From the NCBI RefSeq assembly GCF_001434095.1, contig NZ_AZDS01000004.1, positions 62,001 to 126,000 of the forward strand: a DNA stretch of 64,000 nt, read 5' to 3'. Made by a program: the position numbers and the translations under genes. The DNA is from Fructilactobacillus fructivorans (GTDB lineage Bacteria; Bacillota; Bacilli; Lactobacillales; Lactobacillaceae). A model generated the notes under the pieces. It did not search any database, was not told the DNA's origin, and saw nothing but the letters and a program-made list of their open reading frames with translations. Below, piece by piece: positions 44,072-52,162 of the stretch. Positions within the stretch are counted from its first letter, which is position 1. Each line of letters begins with the position of its first letter.

Positions 44072-44199
44072 AATTTCCCTCATTTCAACTTAACCATTCC
44101 GAATGAAGTTGAGGGAATTCAATCACTAATTCAGGAGAAATGATTCACCCAAATAATCAAATGAAATAAGAACTCAACTTCACTTTGCGACTATTTGGG
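44072..44199 (-). promoter_or_regulatory. Putative translational attenuator of the MFS gene
   Basis: On the minus strand four pairings are possible. CCCAAATA (44199-44192, inside the leader ORF) pairs with TATTTGGG (44155-44148). TGAAGTTGAG (44182-44173), which contains the leader stop, pairs over ten bases with CTCAACTTCA (44113-44104). TTCCCTCA (44117-44110) pairs over eight bases with TGAGGGAA (44082-44075), which contains the MFS ribosome site. A shorter TCAACTT/AAGTTGA pairing (44112-44106 with 44091-44085) is also possible. The last three share the same central segment, so they exclude each other. Confidence 0.65.
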
Positions 44200-44278
44200 C
44201 AAATGTGTTCCTCTGAATAAATACCGTTTGGTGCATCTGTAAAAATTTAATGTCAATTTCTAATAACTTCTTATTCAT
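44180..44278 (-). CDS. 32-residue leader peptide of the MFS gene
   Basis: ATG 44278, with AGGAG ten bases upstream, opens a 32-codon frame ending in TGA at 44182-44180. The peptide begins MNKKLLEIDIKFLQMHQ and ends FAQIVAK. It has no clear export signal. Its last codons and stop lie in the hairpin-forming segments that control access to the MFS ribosome site, so its translation rather than its product is probably what matters. This is inference from layout. Confidence 0.6.
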   Translation of the reverse strand: MNKKLLEIDIKFLQMHQTVFIQRNTFAQIVAK

Positions 44279-44314
44279 TTTATGACATCTCCTATGAAAT
44301 AATAATTGTCCTGA

Positions 44315-44343
44315 AGTATATCTCTTTTAAATTTCAAAAACAA
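44315..44343 (-). promoter_or_regulatory. Promoter of the leader-MFS transcript
   Basis: On the minus strand TTGTTT (44343-44338), a 17-base spacer, and TATACT (44320-44315). The start would lie some 15-20 bases before the leader ribosome site. It begins directly after a terminator. Confidence 0.5.
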
Positions 44344-44350
44344 TCACCAA

Positions 44351-44377
44351 AAAAGAGCCCGCACATCTGCGAGCTCT
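44351..44377 (-). terminator. Terminator after the 27-residue peptide gene
   Basis: The stem AGAGC(C)CGCA / TGCG(A)GCTCT, extended by one A-T pair, with a CATC loop and a run of six T on the minus strand. Confidence 0.88.
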
Positions 44378-44397
44378 CTTCTTTAAGTTGTTAAATT

Positions 44398-44481
44398 TTA
44401 AAATATAAACAAAACGGAGACAAGTATCAAAATCGATACCAACCCCAGCATTGTCAAAATGACTTTTTCAAGCAACGCCAT
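44398..44481 (-). CDS. 27-residue hydrophobic peptide
   Basis: ATG 44481, with AGGAAGGG ten bases upstream, opens a 27-codon frame ending in TAA at 44400-44398. The product (MALLEKVILTMLG, then a run of Leu, Val, Ile and Phe to the end) is one membrane helix with a short charged start. A promoter with 17-base spacing lies upstream and a strong terminator follows, giving a transcript of about 170 bases. It may be a holin-like or type I toxin-like peptide, or the RNA itself may be the product. Confidence 0.5.
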   Translation of the reverse strand: MALLEKVILTMLGLVSILILVSVLFIF

Positions 44482-44528
44482 TATTGAATGACCCTTCCTA
44501 GCACTCTACTTTTTTACTGACAATCAAT

Positions 44529-44557
44529 ATGCTACCGTACATGAGCGATTCCGTCAA
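44529..44557 (-). promoter_or_regulatory. Promoter of the 27-residue peptide transcript
   Basis: On the minus strand TTGACG (44557-44552), exactly 17 bases, TAGCAT (44534-44529). It overlaps the T tract of the preceding merR terminator. Confidence 0.55.
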
Positions 44558-44595
44558 AAAATCACTGAGAATCATGATTCCTCCCAGTGATTTTT
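44556..44595 (-). terminator. Terminator of the merR transcript
   Basis: The arms AAAAATCACTG and CAGTGATTTTT with a short interrupted loop and a T run on the minus strand. Confidence 0.88.
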
Positions 44596-44597
44596 AA

Positions 44598-45041
44598 CTA
44601 GTTTTCAATTGTTTTAACGCGATATTTAACGTCTCCATCGTCGCCAATATAACCATATAAACGTTTAGTATGAGCGTCATCGAAATATCCCATGTCAGCC
44701 ATTCGTTTTCCGTCAACTTCATGACATCCATGGTCAACCCGTTTAAAGAATGAATACAAAAAAGCAATCCGTGACTTAAATTGGGTTGCCTTTTGGTAAG
44801 CCGTAGTTAAGGTGTAACCGTCATCTAGATAGTATTTCATTAATTTAATCAGAACAAAATTTGAAAAATCAAACACTCGCGATGCGAGTTTTTCCACCCG
44901 TGTGCTCTTAACGTATCCCTTTTTCTCCCAATATCGAAGTTGCCGTGGTGATACGCCAGTCATCTTACTAACTTCACCAATTCGAAAGATAAAGTCTTGC
45001 ATGTTAAACGAACTTATTAGTTTGTCGTCGGTATCGTGCAT
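44598..45041 (-). CDS. MerR-family transcriptional regulator
   Basis: About 147 residues. The N-terminal winged helix-turn-helix reads FRIGEVSKMTGVSPRQLRYWEKKGYV, typical of MerR, near residue 20. The C-terminal part is short and lacks the long dimer coil and obvious metal-binding Cys pattern of heavy-metal sensors. ATG 45041 is chosen with GAGGCG upstream; GTG 45059 overlaps the stop of the phosphatase gene (TAGTG) and could allow coupled translation. Target genes are unknown. It is the second gene of an operon. Confidence 0.87.
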   Translation of the reverse strand: MHDTDDKLISSFNMQDFIFRIGEVSKMTGVSPRQLRYWEKKGYVKSTRVEKLASRVFDFSNFVLIKLMKYYLDDGYTLTTAYQKATQFKSRIAFLYSFFKRVDHGCHEVDGKRMADMGYFDDAHTKRLYGYIGDDGDVKYRVKTIEN

Positions 45042-45058
45042 TTGTCGCCTCGCCTCCA

Positions 45059-45715
45059 CTACTTGTTGTAATCAGTGACCTTGATTTGATCGCCATCAAC
45101 GCTCATCTTAGTAATACTTCCATTTGCAGGACGCTTGGTCATGTCATATTGACCGTCAGAAAAACGTTCTACCAAACTAAGAAGGGTATTGCCGTGACTT
45201 ATCAGCAAAGCATTGTCACCATCTTTGATCTTTTTATCATGAGTAATCATTGAAAGACCTTGGTCGAGACGTTTCCAATAGTCTTCCGCATTTTCAGCCA
45301 TATGAAATGGATCGGCCTCTTTCATATAGTCCTTGGCGGTATTGATATTATACTTGGTAACAATGTCCTTAAAAGTGGGAACCCCGTGAGGTGCACCAGC
45401 TTCGTACCAAGCCTCATCCATATTTAGTCCTTCAAAGTAACCATAAAATTGTTCACGAAAATCAGGAGATACAACCGGCTCATTGATATCCGATGCTGAA
45501 TTACCATTTAAGATAATTTTAGCGGTGTCTTCTGCCCGAGTGGTGTCACTGCAGTAGGCTTGCACAAATTTAATGTTAGATAAACGCTTAGCGGTATCTT
45601 TTGCGCCAGAAATTCCCTTAGTGGTCAATGGTGAGTTACTCCATCCCTGTAACTTATTGAAAATATTAAAATATGTTTGTCCATGTCGGACAACATATAA
45701 AGTAAATTTTGCCAT
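45059..45715 (-). CDS. Histidine phosphatase (phosphoglycerate-mutase-like)
   Basis: A 218-residue protein of the RHG family. YVVRHGQTYFN is near residue 8 with the phosphorylated His; the second catalytic region DTTRAEDTA contributes Arg; and LLISHGNTLLSL holds the second His near residue 180. It is more likely a phosphatase of the GpmB/PhoE type than a glycolytic mutase. ATG 45715 follows GGAGG; the ATG at 45736 contains this site. Co-transcribed with merR. Confidence 0.88.
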   Translation of the reverse strand: MAKFTLYVVRHGQTYFNIFNKLQGWSNSPLTTKGISGAKDTAKRLSNIKFVQAYCSDTTRAEDTAKIILNGNSASDINEPVVSPDFREQFYGYFEGLNMDEAWYEAGAPHGVPTFKDIVTKYNINTAKDYMKEADPFHMAENAEDYWKRLDQGLSMITHDKKIKDGDNALLISHGNTLLSLVERFSDGQYDMTKRPANGSITKMSVDGDQIKVTDYNK

Positions 45716-45851
45716 AGTGTCTCCTCCTTCATTCACCCTTTAAGTATATCACTTGTGAGCTTTAACTTTTCTCTAAGATTCCTATCGATCCTACCCAAAT
45801 TTAAGAAATCTGATAAGATAGAGGTTGGACTTAAAAAGGGGACTTTATACC

Positions 45852-47990
45852 TTGAAAACGATTAAGAAAATTCTGTCCAAATGCAATACTAGAATTGGTT
45901 TTTTTGTCTTACTAGTAGTGCTTTTTTGGGCTAAAACTATATACGCATACTTTACTGATTTTAATTTGGGAGTAGATAGCAGTTTTCAACTGTTTCTTCT
46001 TCTAATTAATCCCATTGCAACTACCGTGCTCATGTTAGGGTTGGCCCTTTACTTAAAGCCAGCCAAGCTTTTTTATCCAGCCATTTTATTCCTGGATTTC
46101 TTAAATACGGTGCTCTTGTACCTAAACGTCATTTATTTTCGGGAATTCACCGATTTCATGACGGTTCCCACCATGACTGGTTACTCCAAGGTCAACCAAG
46201 GATTAAGCGGAAGCTCATTAGCACTGACCTCTCCCCATGATGTCTTTTACTGGGTTGACATCATAGCTGTCATCTTACTTTTATTATTCCGAGTAATCAA
46301 AATCGATAAGCGACCACTGAAAGCCAGCGTTGGTTTTGCGGTTTTCTCCTTAGGATCATTGATGCTGGTCGGAAACATCACCCTAGCCGACATGGATCGG
46401 CCCCAGTTGCTTACCAGAACGTTTGACCGAACTTACATTGTTAAGTACTTAGGCCTAGATTCATTTACCGTCTATGACGGTATCAAGTCCCAACAGACTA
46501 ACAACATGCGAGCCAACGCCAACAAGTCTGACCTGACGGGAATTCTCAAGTTTAATAAAGAACATTATGCGGCTCCCAATAAGAAAATGTATGGGATGGC
46601 TAAGGGTAAAAACGTCATCATCATTCACCTAGAAAGTTTTCAACAGTTCACGATTGATAAAAAAATCAACGGGCAGGAAGTAACCCCGTTTCTTAACAAG
46701 CTGTATCACAGTAAGTCAACCTATTCATTTGATAACTTCTTCCATCAAGTAGGACAAGGAAAGACTTCCGACGCCGAAAACATGCTCGAAACCAGTACCT
46801 ATGGATTGCCGCAGGGATCACTCTTTGCACAATTGGGTAGTGACAACACCTTTCAGGGGGCTCCTGCCATTCTGGGTCAAAAAGGATACACGTCCGCCGT
46901 CTTCCACGGAAACGTTGCTAGTTTTTGGAACCGGAATAACACGTATAAAAATTTAGGTTACGACTACTTCTTTGATGCGAGCTACTATGACACCTCTGGT
47001 GATAAATCAACCGGATATGGATTAAAGGATAAGTTACTCTTTAAAGATTCAACGAAGTACCTCCAACACTTACAACAACCCTTCTACGCTAAGTACATCA
47101 CGGTTACTAATCACTTCCCTTATCAGCTTGATGCTGAAGATCAAAAGGATTCTGACTTTAAGGCCCCAGATACCAATGATCAGGCCGTGAACAACTACTT
47201 CGTAACGGCTCACTATCTGGATCAATCGGTTCAAGAATTGTATGCCTACCTTAATAAGGCCGGCCTACTTAAGAATTCCGTCATCGTTCTGTATGGTGAT
47301 CACTACGGGTTATCAAATTCTGAAAACACGAGTTTAGCCCCGTTACTTGGCAAAGATCCAAATAACTGGAACGATTTTGACAACGCTCAGCTCCAACGAG
47401 TGCCATTTATGATTAACATGCAGGGAATTAAGAACGGTCACGTTGACCATACTTACGGAGGCGAAATTGACGTTCTCCCTACTCTCATGCATTTACTTGG
47501 GATTAGTTCTAAGAAATACATTCAGTTTGGAACCGATCTCTTCTCCAAACATCATGATCAGGTAGTAGCCTTCAGAAACCGTGACTGGGTCTCTCCTGAA
47601 TATACTTCCGTTAACGGGACCGTCTATGACAACAAGACTCAGAAAGTGATCCATCCTGATAAAAAACTAAAAGCCAAGTTAGAAAAGATTCAAAGTAAGG
47701 TTAATGAAGAATTGTCATTATCAGATACTTTAAACGAACAAAATCTCCTTCGTTTCTATCATCCGAAGGGCTTCAAACCGGTTAATCCTCAGAAATACAA
47801 CTACGCTAATGGTTTAGATCATGAGGAAAACATCGAGAAGAAGTTGGGCAAGGCTTCAACTAGTCTTTACTCTAAGAATCATGATAAGAACACCACCAAG
47901 CTGTATCATACTGATGCACCGGAAATTTATCATGGCTCAACTGATTCTAATCGAATTCAGATCACCAATCCTGATTCAAATAAAGAATAA
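45852..47990 (+). CDS. LTA synthase-like sulfatase-family membrane protein
   Basis: A 712-residue protein with five N-terminal membrane helices (to about residue 200) and an extracellular sulfatase-fold domain. The metal site includes HLESFQQF, the nucleophile Thr lies in GQGKTSDAENML near residue 300, and further blocks are VFHGNVASFWNRN and LYGDHYGLS. It matches LtaS, which polymerises glycerol-phosphate onto the lipoteichoic acid anchor. The start is TTG 45852, behind AAAAGGGGA, with TTG 45825 as an alternative. The C-terminal 80 residues are a Lys/Asn/Asp-rich tail. Confidence 0.9.
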   Translation: MKTIKKILSKCNTRIGFFVLLVVLFWAKTIYAYFTDFNLGVDSSFQLFLLLINPIATTVLMLGLALYLKPAKLFYPAILFLDFLNTVLLYLNVIYFREFTDFMTVPTMTGYSKVNQGLSGSSLALTSPHDVFYWVDIIAVILLLLFRVIKIDKRPLKASVGFAVFSLGSLMLVGNITLADMDRPQLLTRTFDRTYIVKYLGLDSFTVYDGIKSQQTNNMRANANKSDLTGILKFNKEHYAAPNKKMYGMAKGKNVIIIHLESFQQFTIDKKINGQEVTPFLNKLYHSKSTYSFDNFFHQVGQGKTSDAENMLETSTYGLPQGSLFAQLGSDNTFQGAPAILGQKGYTSAVFHGNVASFWNRNNTYKNLGYDYFFDASYYDTSGDKSTGYGLKDKLLFKDSTKYLQHLQQPFYAKYITVTNHFPYQLDAEDQKDSDFKAPDTNDQAVNNYFVTAHYLDQSVQELYAYLNKAGLLKNSVIVLYGDHYGLSNSENTSLAPLLGKDPNNWNDFDNAQLQRVPFMINMQGIKNGHVDHTYGGEIDVLPTLMHLLGISSKKYIQFGTDLFSKHHDQVVAFRNRDWVSPEYTSVNGTVYDNKTQKVIHPDKKLKAKLEKIQSKVNEELSLSDTLNEQNLLRFYHPKGFKPVNPQKYNYANGLDHEENIEKKLGKASTSLYSKNHDKNTTKLYHTDAPEIYHGSTDSNRIQITNPDSNKE

Positions 47991-47993
47991 TCC

Positions 47994-48019
47994 AAAACCA
48001 CATCACCTGATGTGGTTTT
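47994..48019 (+). terminator. Terminator of the LTA synthase gene
   Basis: The 12-base arms AAAACCACATCA and TGATGTGGTTTT with a CC loop, followed by T. Confidence 0.92.
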
Positions 48020-48047
48020 TTTGATGATAATCAACGCTTTAAACATG

Positions 48048-48056
48048 TGCTATAAT
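48048..48056 (+). promoter_or_regulatory. Extended -10 promoter
   Basis: TGCTATAAT (extended -10 with perfect TATAAT) lies 30 bases before the start of the PD-(D/E)XK-like gene. Confidence 0.55.
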
Positions 48057-48086
48057 GCGGTCAGCACTGGAAATGGAGGCTTTACA

Positions 48087-48896
48087 ATGACCGAATACAC
48101 AGTTACCCAAAGAGCTAACCAATACAAACAACCACGGGGAGGATTTATTCCCGTCGCAAGCTTGAACACTAAGCAATTTAGTGACAATGAATTTCTACCG
48201 ATTGCTTCCGAAAACATTACCCCAAGCTTCATGGGCCTAGTCGTCGATTACCTGACCCGGTTTGAAGTTACTGGAGACGTCGTGGGTTCCTTCAGCATTC
48301 CTGAGATTGGTGCACATAACGTTGATCTCCTGGCAGCCCAAAAGACCGGTCATCCTTACAACGGTAATATGAAACGTTTTAAGGAACTAACAAGTCAAAT
48401 TAAGGGCTTGGATGATCAGAGCATTCAGTGTGCCATTCAGCTGGTTAACTACGACATTGCCTATCGTATGGATCCTGCCTACTACGTTCCCCGCCCCAAG
48501 TACCAAGCAAACCAAGTGACATTGGAACACATCCAAAAAATGGTTAAACGTGGTACGCAGTTTTTACACACCGCTGCCAAAGGTGGCCCCATAATGGTAG
48601 ATTTCGATTTTTCGGGTGCTTATACCGAGACGGTAGTTAATGGTGACGGTGACTACCTCACTAAAAATGGCCTCTGGGACTTCAAAGTTTCCAAGGCTAA
48701 ACCCACCAACAAGTTTACCCTCCAGATCTTGATGTACTACATCATGGGGATGCACTCCGAAAATCAATCATATTTTGAAACGGTTCAACAGCTGGGATTA
48801 TTTTATCCACGCCAAAATCTGCTGTACTGGATTAACGTTTCTGACATTTCCAAATCAACCATGGCAACGGTAACCAAAGATGTCATCGGATATTAA
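48087..48896 (+). CDS. Uncharacterised protein with a PD-(D/E)XK-like motif
   Basis: A 269-residue soluble protein. The segment GDGDYLTKNGLWDFKVSK near residues 193-210, followed by FTLQILMYYIMGMH, follows the pattern of RecB/Cas4-type nuclease cores (GxxD, hydrophobic strand, DxK, then a QxxxY helix). An Asp-rich block VDFDFSGAYTET precedes it. This is pattern reading, not a family match. ATG 48087 follows GGAGG; a longer frame to 48012 lacks a ribosome site. It is a single gene with its own promoter and terminator. Confidence 0.6.
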   Translation: MTEYTVTQRANQYKQPRGGFIPVASLNTKQFSDNEFLPIASENITPSFMGLVVDYLTRFEVTGDVVGSFSIPEIGAHNVDLLAAQKTGHPYNGNMKRFKELTSQIKGLDDQSIQCAIQLVNYDIAYRMDPAYYVPRPKYQANQVTLEHIQKMVKRGTQFLHTAAKGGPIMVDFDFSGAYTETVVNGDGDYLTKNGLWDFKVSKAKPTNKFTLQILMYYIMGMHSENQSYFETVQQLGLFYPRQNLLYWINVSDISKSTMATVTKDVIGY

Positions 48897-48928
48897 AAAG
48901 CTTCTATCTAAATGGATAGAAGCTTTTT
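48895..48928. terminator. Bidirectional terminator
   Basis: The 14-base arms AAAAAGCTTCTATC and GATAGAAGCTTTTT with T runs, between convergent genes. Confidence 0.92.
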
Positions 48929-48930
48929 TG

Positions 48931-49905
48931 TTAATTCTGATTCGCAATGGCCTGAACAATTACCACGTGACCCTTCAATTCATAATCTTTAACTTGTACG
49001 GGTAAAATATAAGTATCACCCTTCTTAACTGGATATGCTGTCCCATTAACAACTAGGGTTCCATCGCCATCAACCACCACATTAACGGAATAGGTAGTTA
49101 CGTCCTTAATTTTAGTGTCATTTTCCACAGCAATCTGATAGACGTTAAAGTACTTTGACTTTAGTAACCGTAGTCGATCGGGATTGTCAGGATCTGGAAC
49201 CCGTTTGGTTTGATCCTTTGCGGGTAAAATATTGGGAGTATTGGTAACTTTAATCGCATCGTCAATCTGGAGGGGCCGTTTTTTGCCAGTTTTCTGATTA
49301 ACCCGATCAAAATCGTAGAAGCGCAACGTATTGTCAGAATTCTGTTCGACTTCAAGTGCCACAATCCCCGCTCCAAGCGAATGAAGGGTACCAGCCGGAA
49401 CGTAAATCATCTCACCGGGTTGGACGGTCTGCGTTTCTAAAATCCGATCAAGTTCATGATGTTTAATCGCATCCCGAATCTCATCCTTGCTTGTTGCCGA
49501 ATGACCATAATAAACCTGCGAATCCAGTTTGGCATCCAAAATGTACCAACACTCGGTCTTTCCGTTTCTTTCATTAAAGTACTTCTGAGCGTTCTCATCA
49601 CTCGGATGAACTTGGATGGACAAGTTTTCCTTGGCATCCAGAATTTTGACAAGGAGCGGAAAAGCGACGTGATCCGGATGACCACCAAATAGTTCAGGAT
49701 GTTTCTTCCAAATTTCTTTCAGGGTCTGTCCGGCGTACGGTTCATTTTCGACCACCGACAGATCATTACCGTAGGTGGACGCAATCCAAGCTTCCCCAAC
49801 ATGATCACTATTTAGCTGATAATGATAGCGCCTCAGTTCGGTGCCACCCCACATTTTATCCTGTAAGACAGGTTTTAAAAATAACGGAATTACCTTGGTT
49901 GTCAT
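48931..49905 (-). CDS. manA: Mannose-6-phosphate isomerase, class I
   Basis: A 324-residue cupin-fold isomerase interconverting mannose-6-P and fructose-6-P. Zinc-site blocks are LSIQVHPSDENA (His) and GKTECWYIL (Glu) near residues 97-120, and the family signature VPAGTLHSLGAGIVALEVEQ is near 170-190. AAGGAG lies seven bases upstream of the ATG. A perfect cre lies over the promoter, predicting CcpA repression on preferred sugar. It is monocistronic. Confidence 0.95.
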   Translation of the reverse strand: MTTKVIPLFLKPVLQDKMWGGTELRRYHYQLNSDHVGEAWIASTYGNDLSVVENEPYAGQTLKEIWKKHPELFGGHPDHVAFPLLVKILDAKENLSIQVHPSDENAQKYFNERNGKTECWYILDAKLDSQVYYGHSATSKDEIRDAIKHHELDRILETQTVQPGEMIYVPAGTLHSLGAGIVALEVEQNSDNTLRFYDFDRVNQKTGKKRPLQIDDAIKVTNTPNILPAKDQTKRVPDPDNPDRLRLLKSKYFNVYQIAVENDTKIKDVTTYSVNVVVDGDGTLVVNGTAYPVKKGDTYILPVQVKDYELKGHVVIVQAIANQN

Positions 49906-49943
49906 GATTTCACTCCTTCAGTTAAGAAATTACAATCAACACC

Positions 49944-49972
49944 ATCATAGCATCATGTTAACGTTTTCACAA
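49944..49972 (-). promoter_or_regulatory. manA promoter with overlapping perfect cre site
   Basis: On the minus strand TTGTGA (49972-49967), 17 bases, TATGAT (49949-49944), with TGC before the -10. TGAAAACGTTAACA at 49969-49956 fits the cre consensus TGWAANCGNTNWCA at every position and covers the -35/spacer, the usual place for repression. Confidence 0.8.
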
Positions 49973-50006
49973 CATTGCCAAGGTTAATTTCAACAAGTTC
50001 CTTAGT

Positions 50007-50996
50007 TTATTTTCGATGTAATGAAGTACTGTGAACAGGACCCCTTCGATCAGGATAAATTTCCTTCATCAAAACGTTAATAGCCGTTGGCGCCTCACCA
50101 AAACCCGTTGCGATCAAGTCTTGCTTACCAGGATAAGTAATCTGATCCCCGATGGCAAATACTCCCGGCACACTCGTCTCAAACGTCTGGTTAACCTCGA
50201 TTAAACGATGATCCAACGCTGGCTGAATCTGCCACTCCTTGAGTTGCCGATTATTAGAAATGAAGCCATAGTTCACTACCAGGTCATCAACCATCATGGA
50301 CATCTCGTCGTCTTCCGTCTTGACTTTCTTGCTGGTGACTTTCAGTCGATTGTCAACTTCATCCAATCGTTTAATTAAATATGGCGTAACGACCTTAACT
50401 GACGACTCTTTTAAGCGATCCACCATGTATTCGAGACCACGAAACTCATTACGACGATGAAGTAGGTACACCTTATTAGCAACCTTCTCCAACATAAGTG
50501 CCATGTCAACAGCCGAATCGCCGCCCCCAGCAACCATGACGTCCTGATCCTTAAACTGATTTAAATCATTGATACTATAAAAGAGGCGTTTCCCGGTCAA
50601 CTCCTTGGCGTTATCAGCCCGCAACTCACGTGGTTTAAAGGCCCCATTCCCGGTCGCAATTATCATGGCCTTACTTTTGGTGACCCCATGATTCGTCTCA
50701 ATCTCAAAATAATCATCTTTTTTGACCACGTCAGTAACCTTGGTATCAACTTTCTGATCAACATCCATCGTATCTAGTTGTTTCTGAAGTCGGGTAATGA
50801 GTTCATCACCCGTGACCCCAACAAACCCCGCAACATCTAAAATGGTCTTTTCGGGGTACAGGGCTTTCACCTGTCCTCCAAGTTCAGGAAGACTTTCAAT
50901 AATCTGGGTTTGGGCGTCCCGTAACCCAGCGTAAAAGCCTGCAAACATGCCGACGGGACCCCCGCCGATAATCGTAATGTCGTACATCTTTTCCAT
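50007..50996 (-). CDS. Ferredoxin/flavodoxin-NADP+ reductase, thioredoxin-reductase-like (YumC type)
   Basis: A 329-residue FAD/NAD(P) protein. The FAD loop is ITIIGGGPVGMFAG near residue 8, the NADPH loop VAGGGDSAVDMAL near 155, and the C-terminal FAD block PGVFAIGDQITYPGK near 275. The CXXC of true thioredoxin reductase is absent, which is the mark of type 2 ferredoxin-NADP reductases such as YumC. It transfers electrons from NADPH to flavodoxin or ferredoxin. ATG 50996 is chosen with AAGAG upstream; GTG 51005 is possible. Confidence 0.93.
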   Translation of the reverse strand: MEKMYDITIIGGGPVGMFAGFYAGLRDAQTQIIESLPELGGQVKALYPEKTILDVAGFVGVTGDELITRLQKQLDTMDVDQKVDTKVTDVVKKDDYFEIETNHGVTKSKAMIIATGNGAFKPRELRADNAKELTGKRLFYSINDLNQFKDQDVMVAGGGDSAVDMALMLEKVANKVYLLHRRNEFRGLEYMVDRLKESSVKVVTPYLIKRLDEVDNRLKVTSKKVKTEDDEMSMMVDDLVVNYGFISNNRQLKEWQIQPALDHRLIEVNQTFETSVPGVFAIGDQITYPGKQDLIATGFGEAPTAINVLMKEIYPDRRGPVHSTSLHRK

Positions 50997-51147
50997 TTTT
51001 ATCACTCTTTATCTAAATTTAACTTCAATCAAAGTTTACCATGCCAATTAGAAATAATGAAAATCAATCCATTTTCTGTCGCATTTTACTCAAGTTTAAA
51101 GTATTATAAAGTTGTACTGGAACTGAAGTTAGACAGGAGGACTTTAA

Positions 51148-52107
51148 ATGAGTACCAGAAAAATGATTCTAGACCTCGACACTGGAATTGATGACTCAAT
51201 GGCTTTAACCTATGCGGTTGGCGATCCAGCGATCGATTTAATTGGGGTTGTTGCTTCATACGGTAATATCGAAGCGGAACGAGCTGCGGTTAATACTTTA
51301 AAGATTTTAGACTTACTTGGTGCTTCAAGCGTTCCGGTCTTCATTGGAGAAACTCATCCCCTAAGTGAAGATTACGTGCGCATGCAGGTCAGTGCTGATA
51401 TTCACGGTGAAAATGGGATTGGGAACGTTCCTCTTCCCGATCCAAGTGGCTCCGTTCAAGACCAAAACGGGGTCGACTTCATGATCGAATCCGCCCAAAA
51501 ATATGGCAACGATTTAACCATTGTCCCCACTGGTCCTCTTACTAACCTAGCCAAAGCGATCAAACAAGCTCCTAAAGCAATGGCAAAAGTTGGCAACGTT
51601 ACCCTAATGGGTGGAGCTTTAACCGTTCCTGGGAACGTCACTCCAGTTGCCGAAGCTAACATCAATCAAGATGCCATTTCGGCTAACGAGGTCTTTACTA
51701 GTAACTTAAACATCAACATGGTGGGTCTGGATGTGACCCTTAGGACCCTTTTGACTAAGAAAGAAACCCAACAGTGGCGTGATTCGAAAACGACAGCTGG
51801 TAAAAAAATGGCTGATATCGTTGATTTCTACATCAATATCTACGCTGATATGTATCCAGAACTTGGCGGGTGCTCCTTACACGATCCACTAGCAGTTGGT
51901 GTGGCGGTCGATCCTAGTTTCGTCAAGTTCATTGATATGAACATGGTGGTCACCACTAAACCTGACGCATACTACGCCCGCACAATCGGTGACAAGAATC
52001 GTTTAGACGACCCTAATACCAACGTTAAAGTGGCCGTGGCGGTTGACTCCAAACGGTACTTAAAAGAATTTATGAAGAATATGAATAACGCGTTTGCGAC
52101 AATGTAA
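51148..52107 (+). CDS. Nucleoside hydrolase (second family member)
   Basis: A 319-residue nucleoside hydrolase. The N-terminal metal motif is ILDLDTGIDDSMAL, with Thr in place of the usual Pro of DxDPGxDD, and the late metal motif CSLHDPLAVGV is near residue 240. Family blocks IVPTGPLTNLAKAI and VTLMGGALTVPGN are present. It is cytoplasmic and probably releases base and ribose from a nucleoside; specificity is unknown and is likely to differ from the 4560 protein. AGGAGG precedes the ATG. Confidence 0.9.
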   Translation: MSTRKMILDLDTGIDDSMALTYAVGDPAIDLIGVVASYGNIEAERAAVNTLKILDLLGASSVPVFIGETHPLSEDYVRMQVSADIHGENGIGNVPLPDPSGSVQDQNGVDFMIESAQKYGNDLTIVPTGPLTNLAKAIKQAPKAMAKVGNVTLMGGALTVPGNVTPVAEANINQDAISANEVFTSNLNINMVGLDVTLRTLLTKKETQQWRDSKTTAGKKMADIVDFYINIYADMYPELGGCSLHDPLAVGVAVDPSFVKFIDMNMVVTTKPDAYYARTIGDKNRLDDPNTNVKVAVAVDSKRYLKEFMKNMNNAFATM

Positions 52108-52114
52108 ATAGACT

Positions 52115-52148
52115 AAAAATGAGCTAAACAATCGTTTAGCTCATTTTT
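52115..52148. terminator. Bidirectional terminator
   Basis: The 15-base arms AAAAATGAGCTAAAC and GTTTAGCTCATTTTT with a four-base loop, between convergent genes. Confidence 0.93.
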
Positions 52149-52162
52149 ATTGCATATGATGC

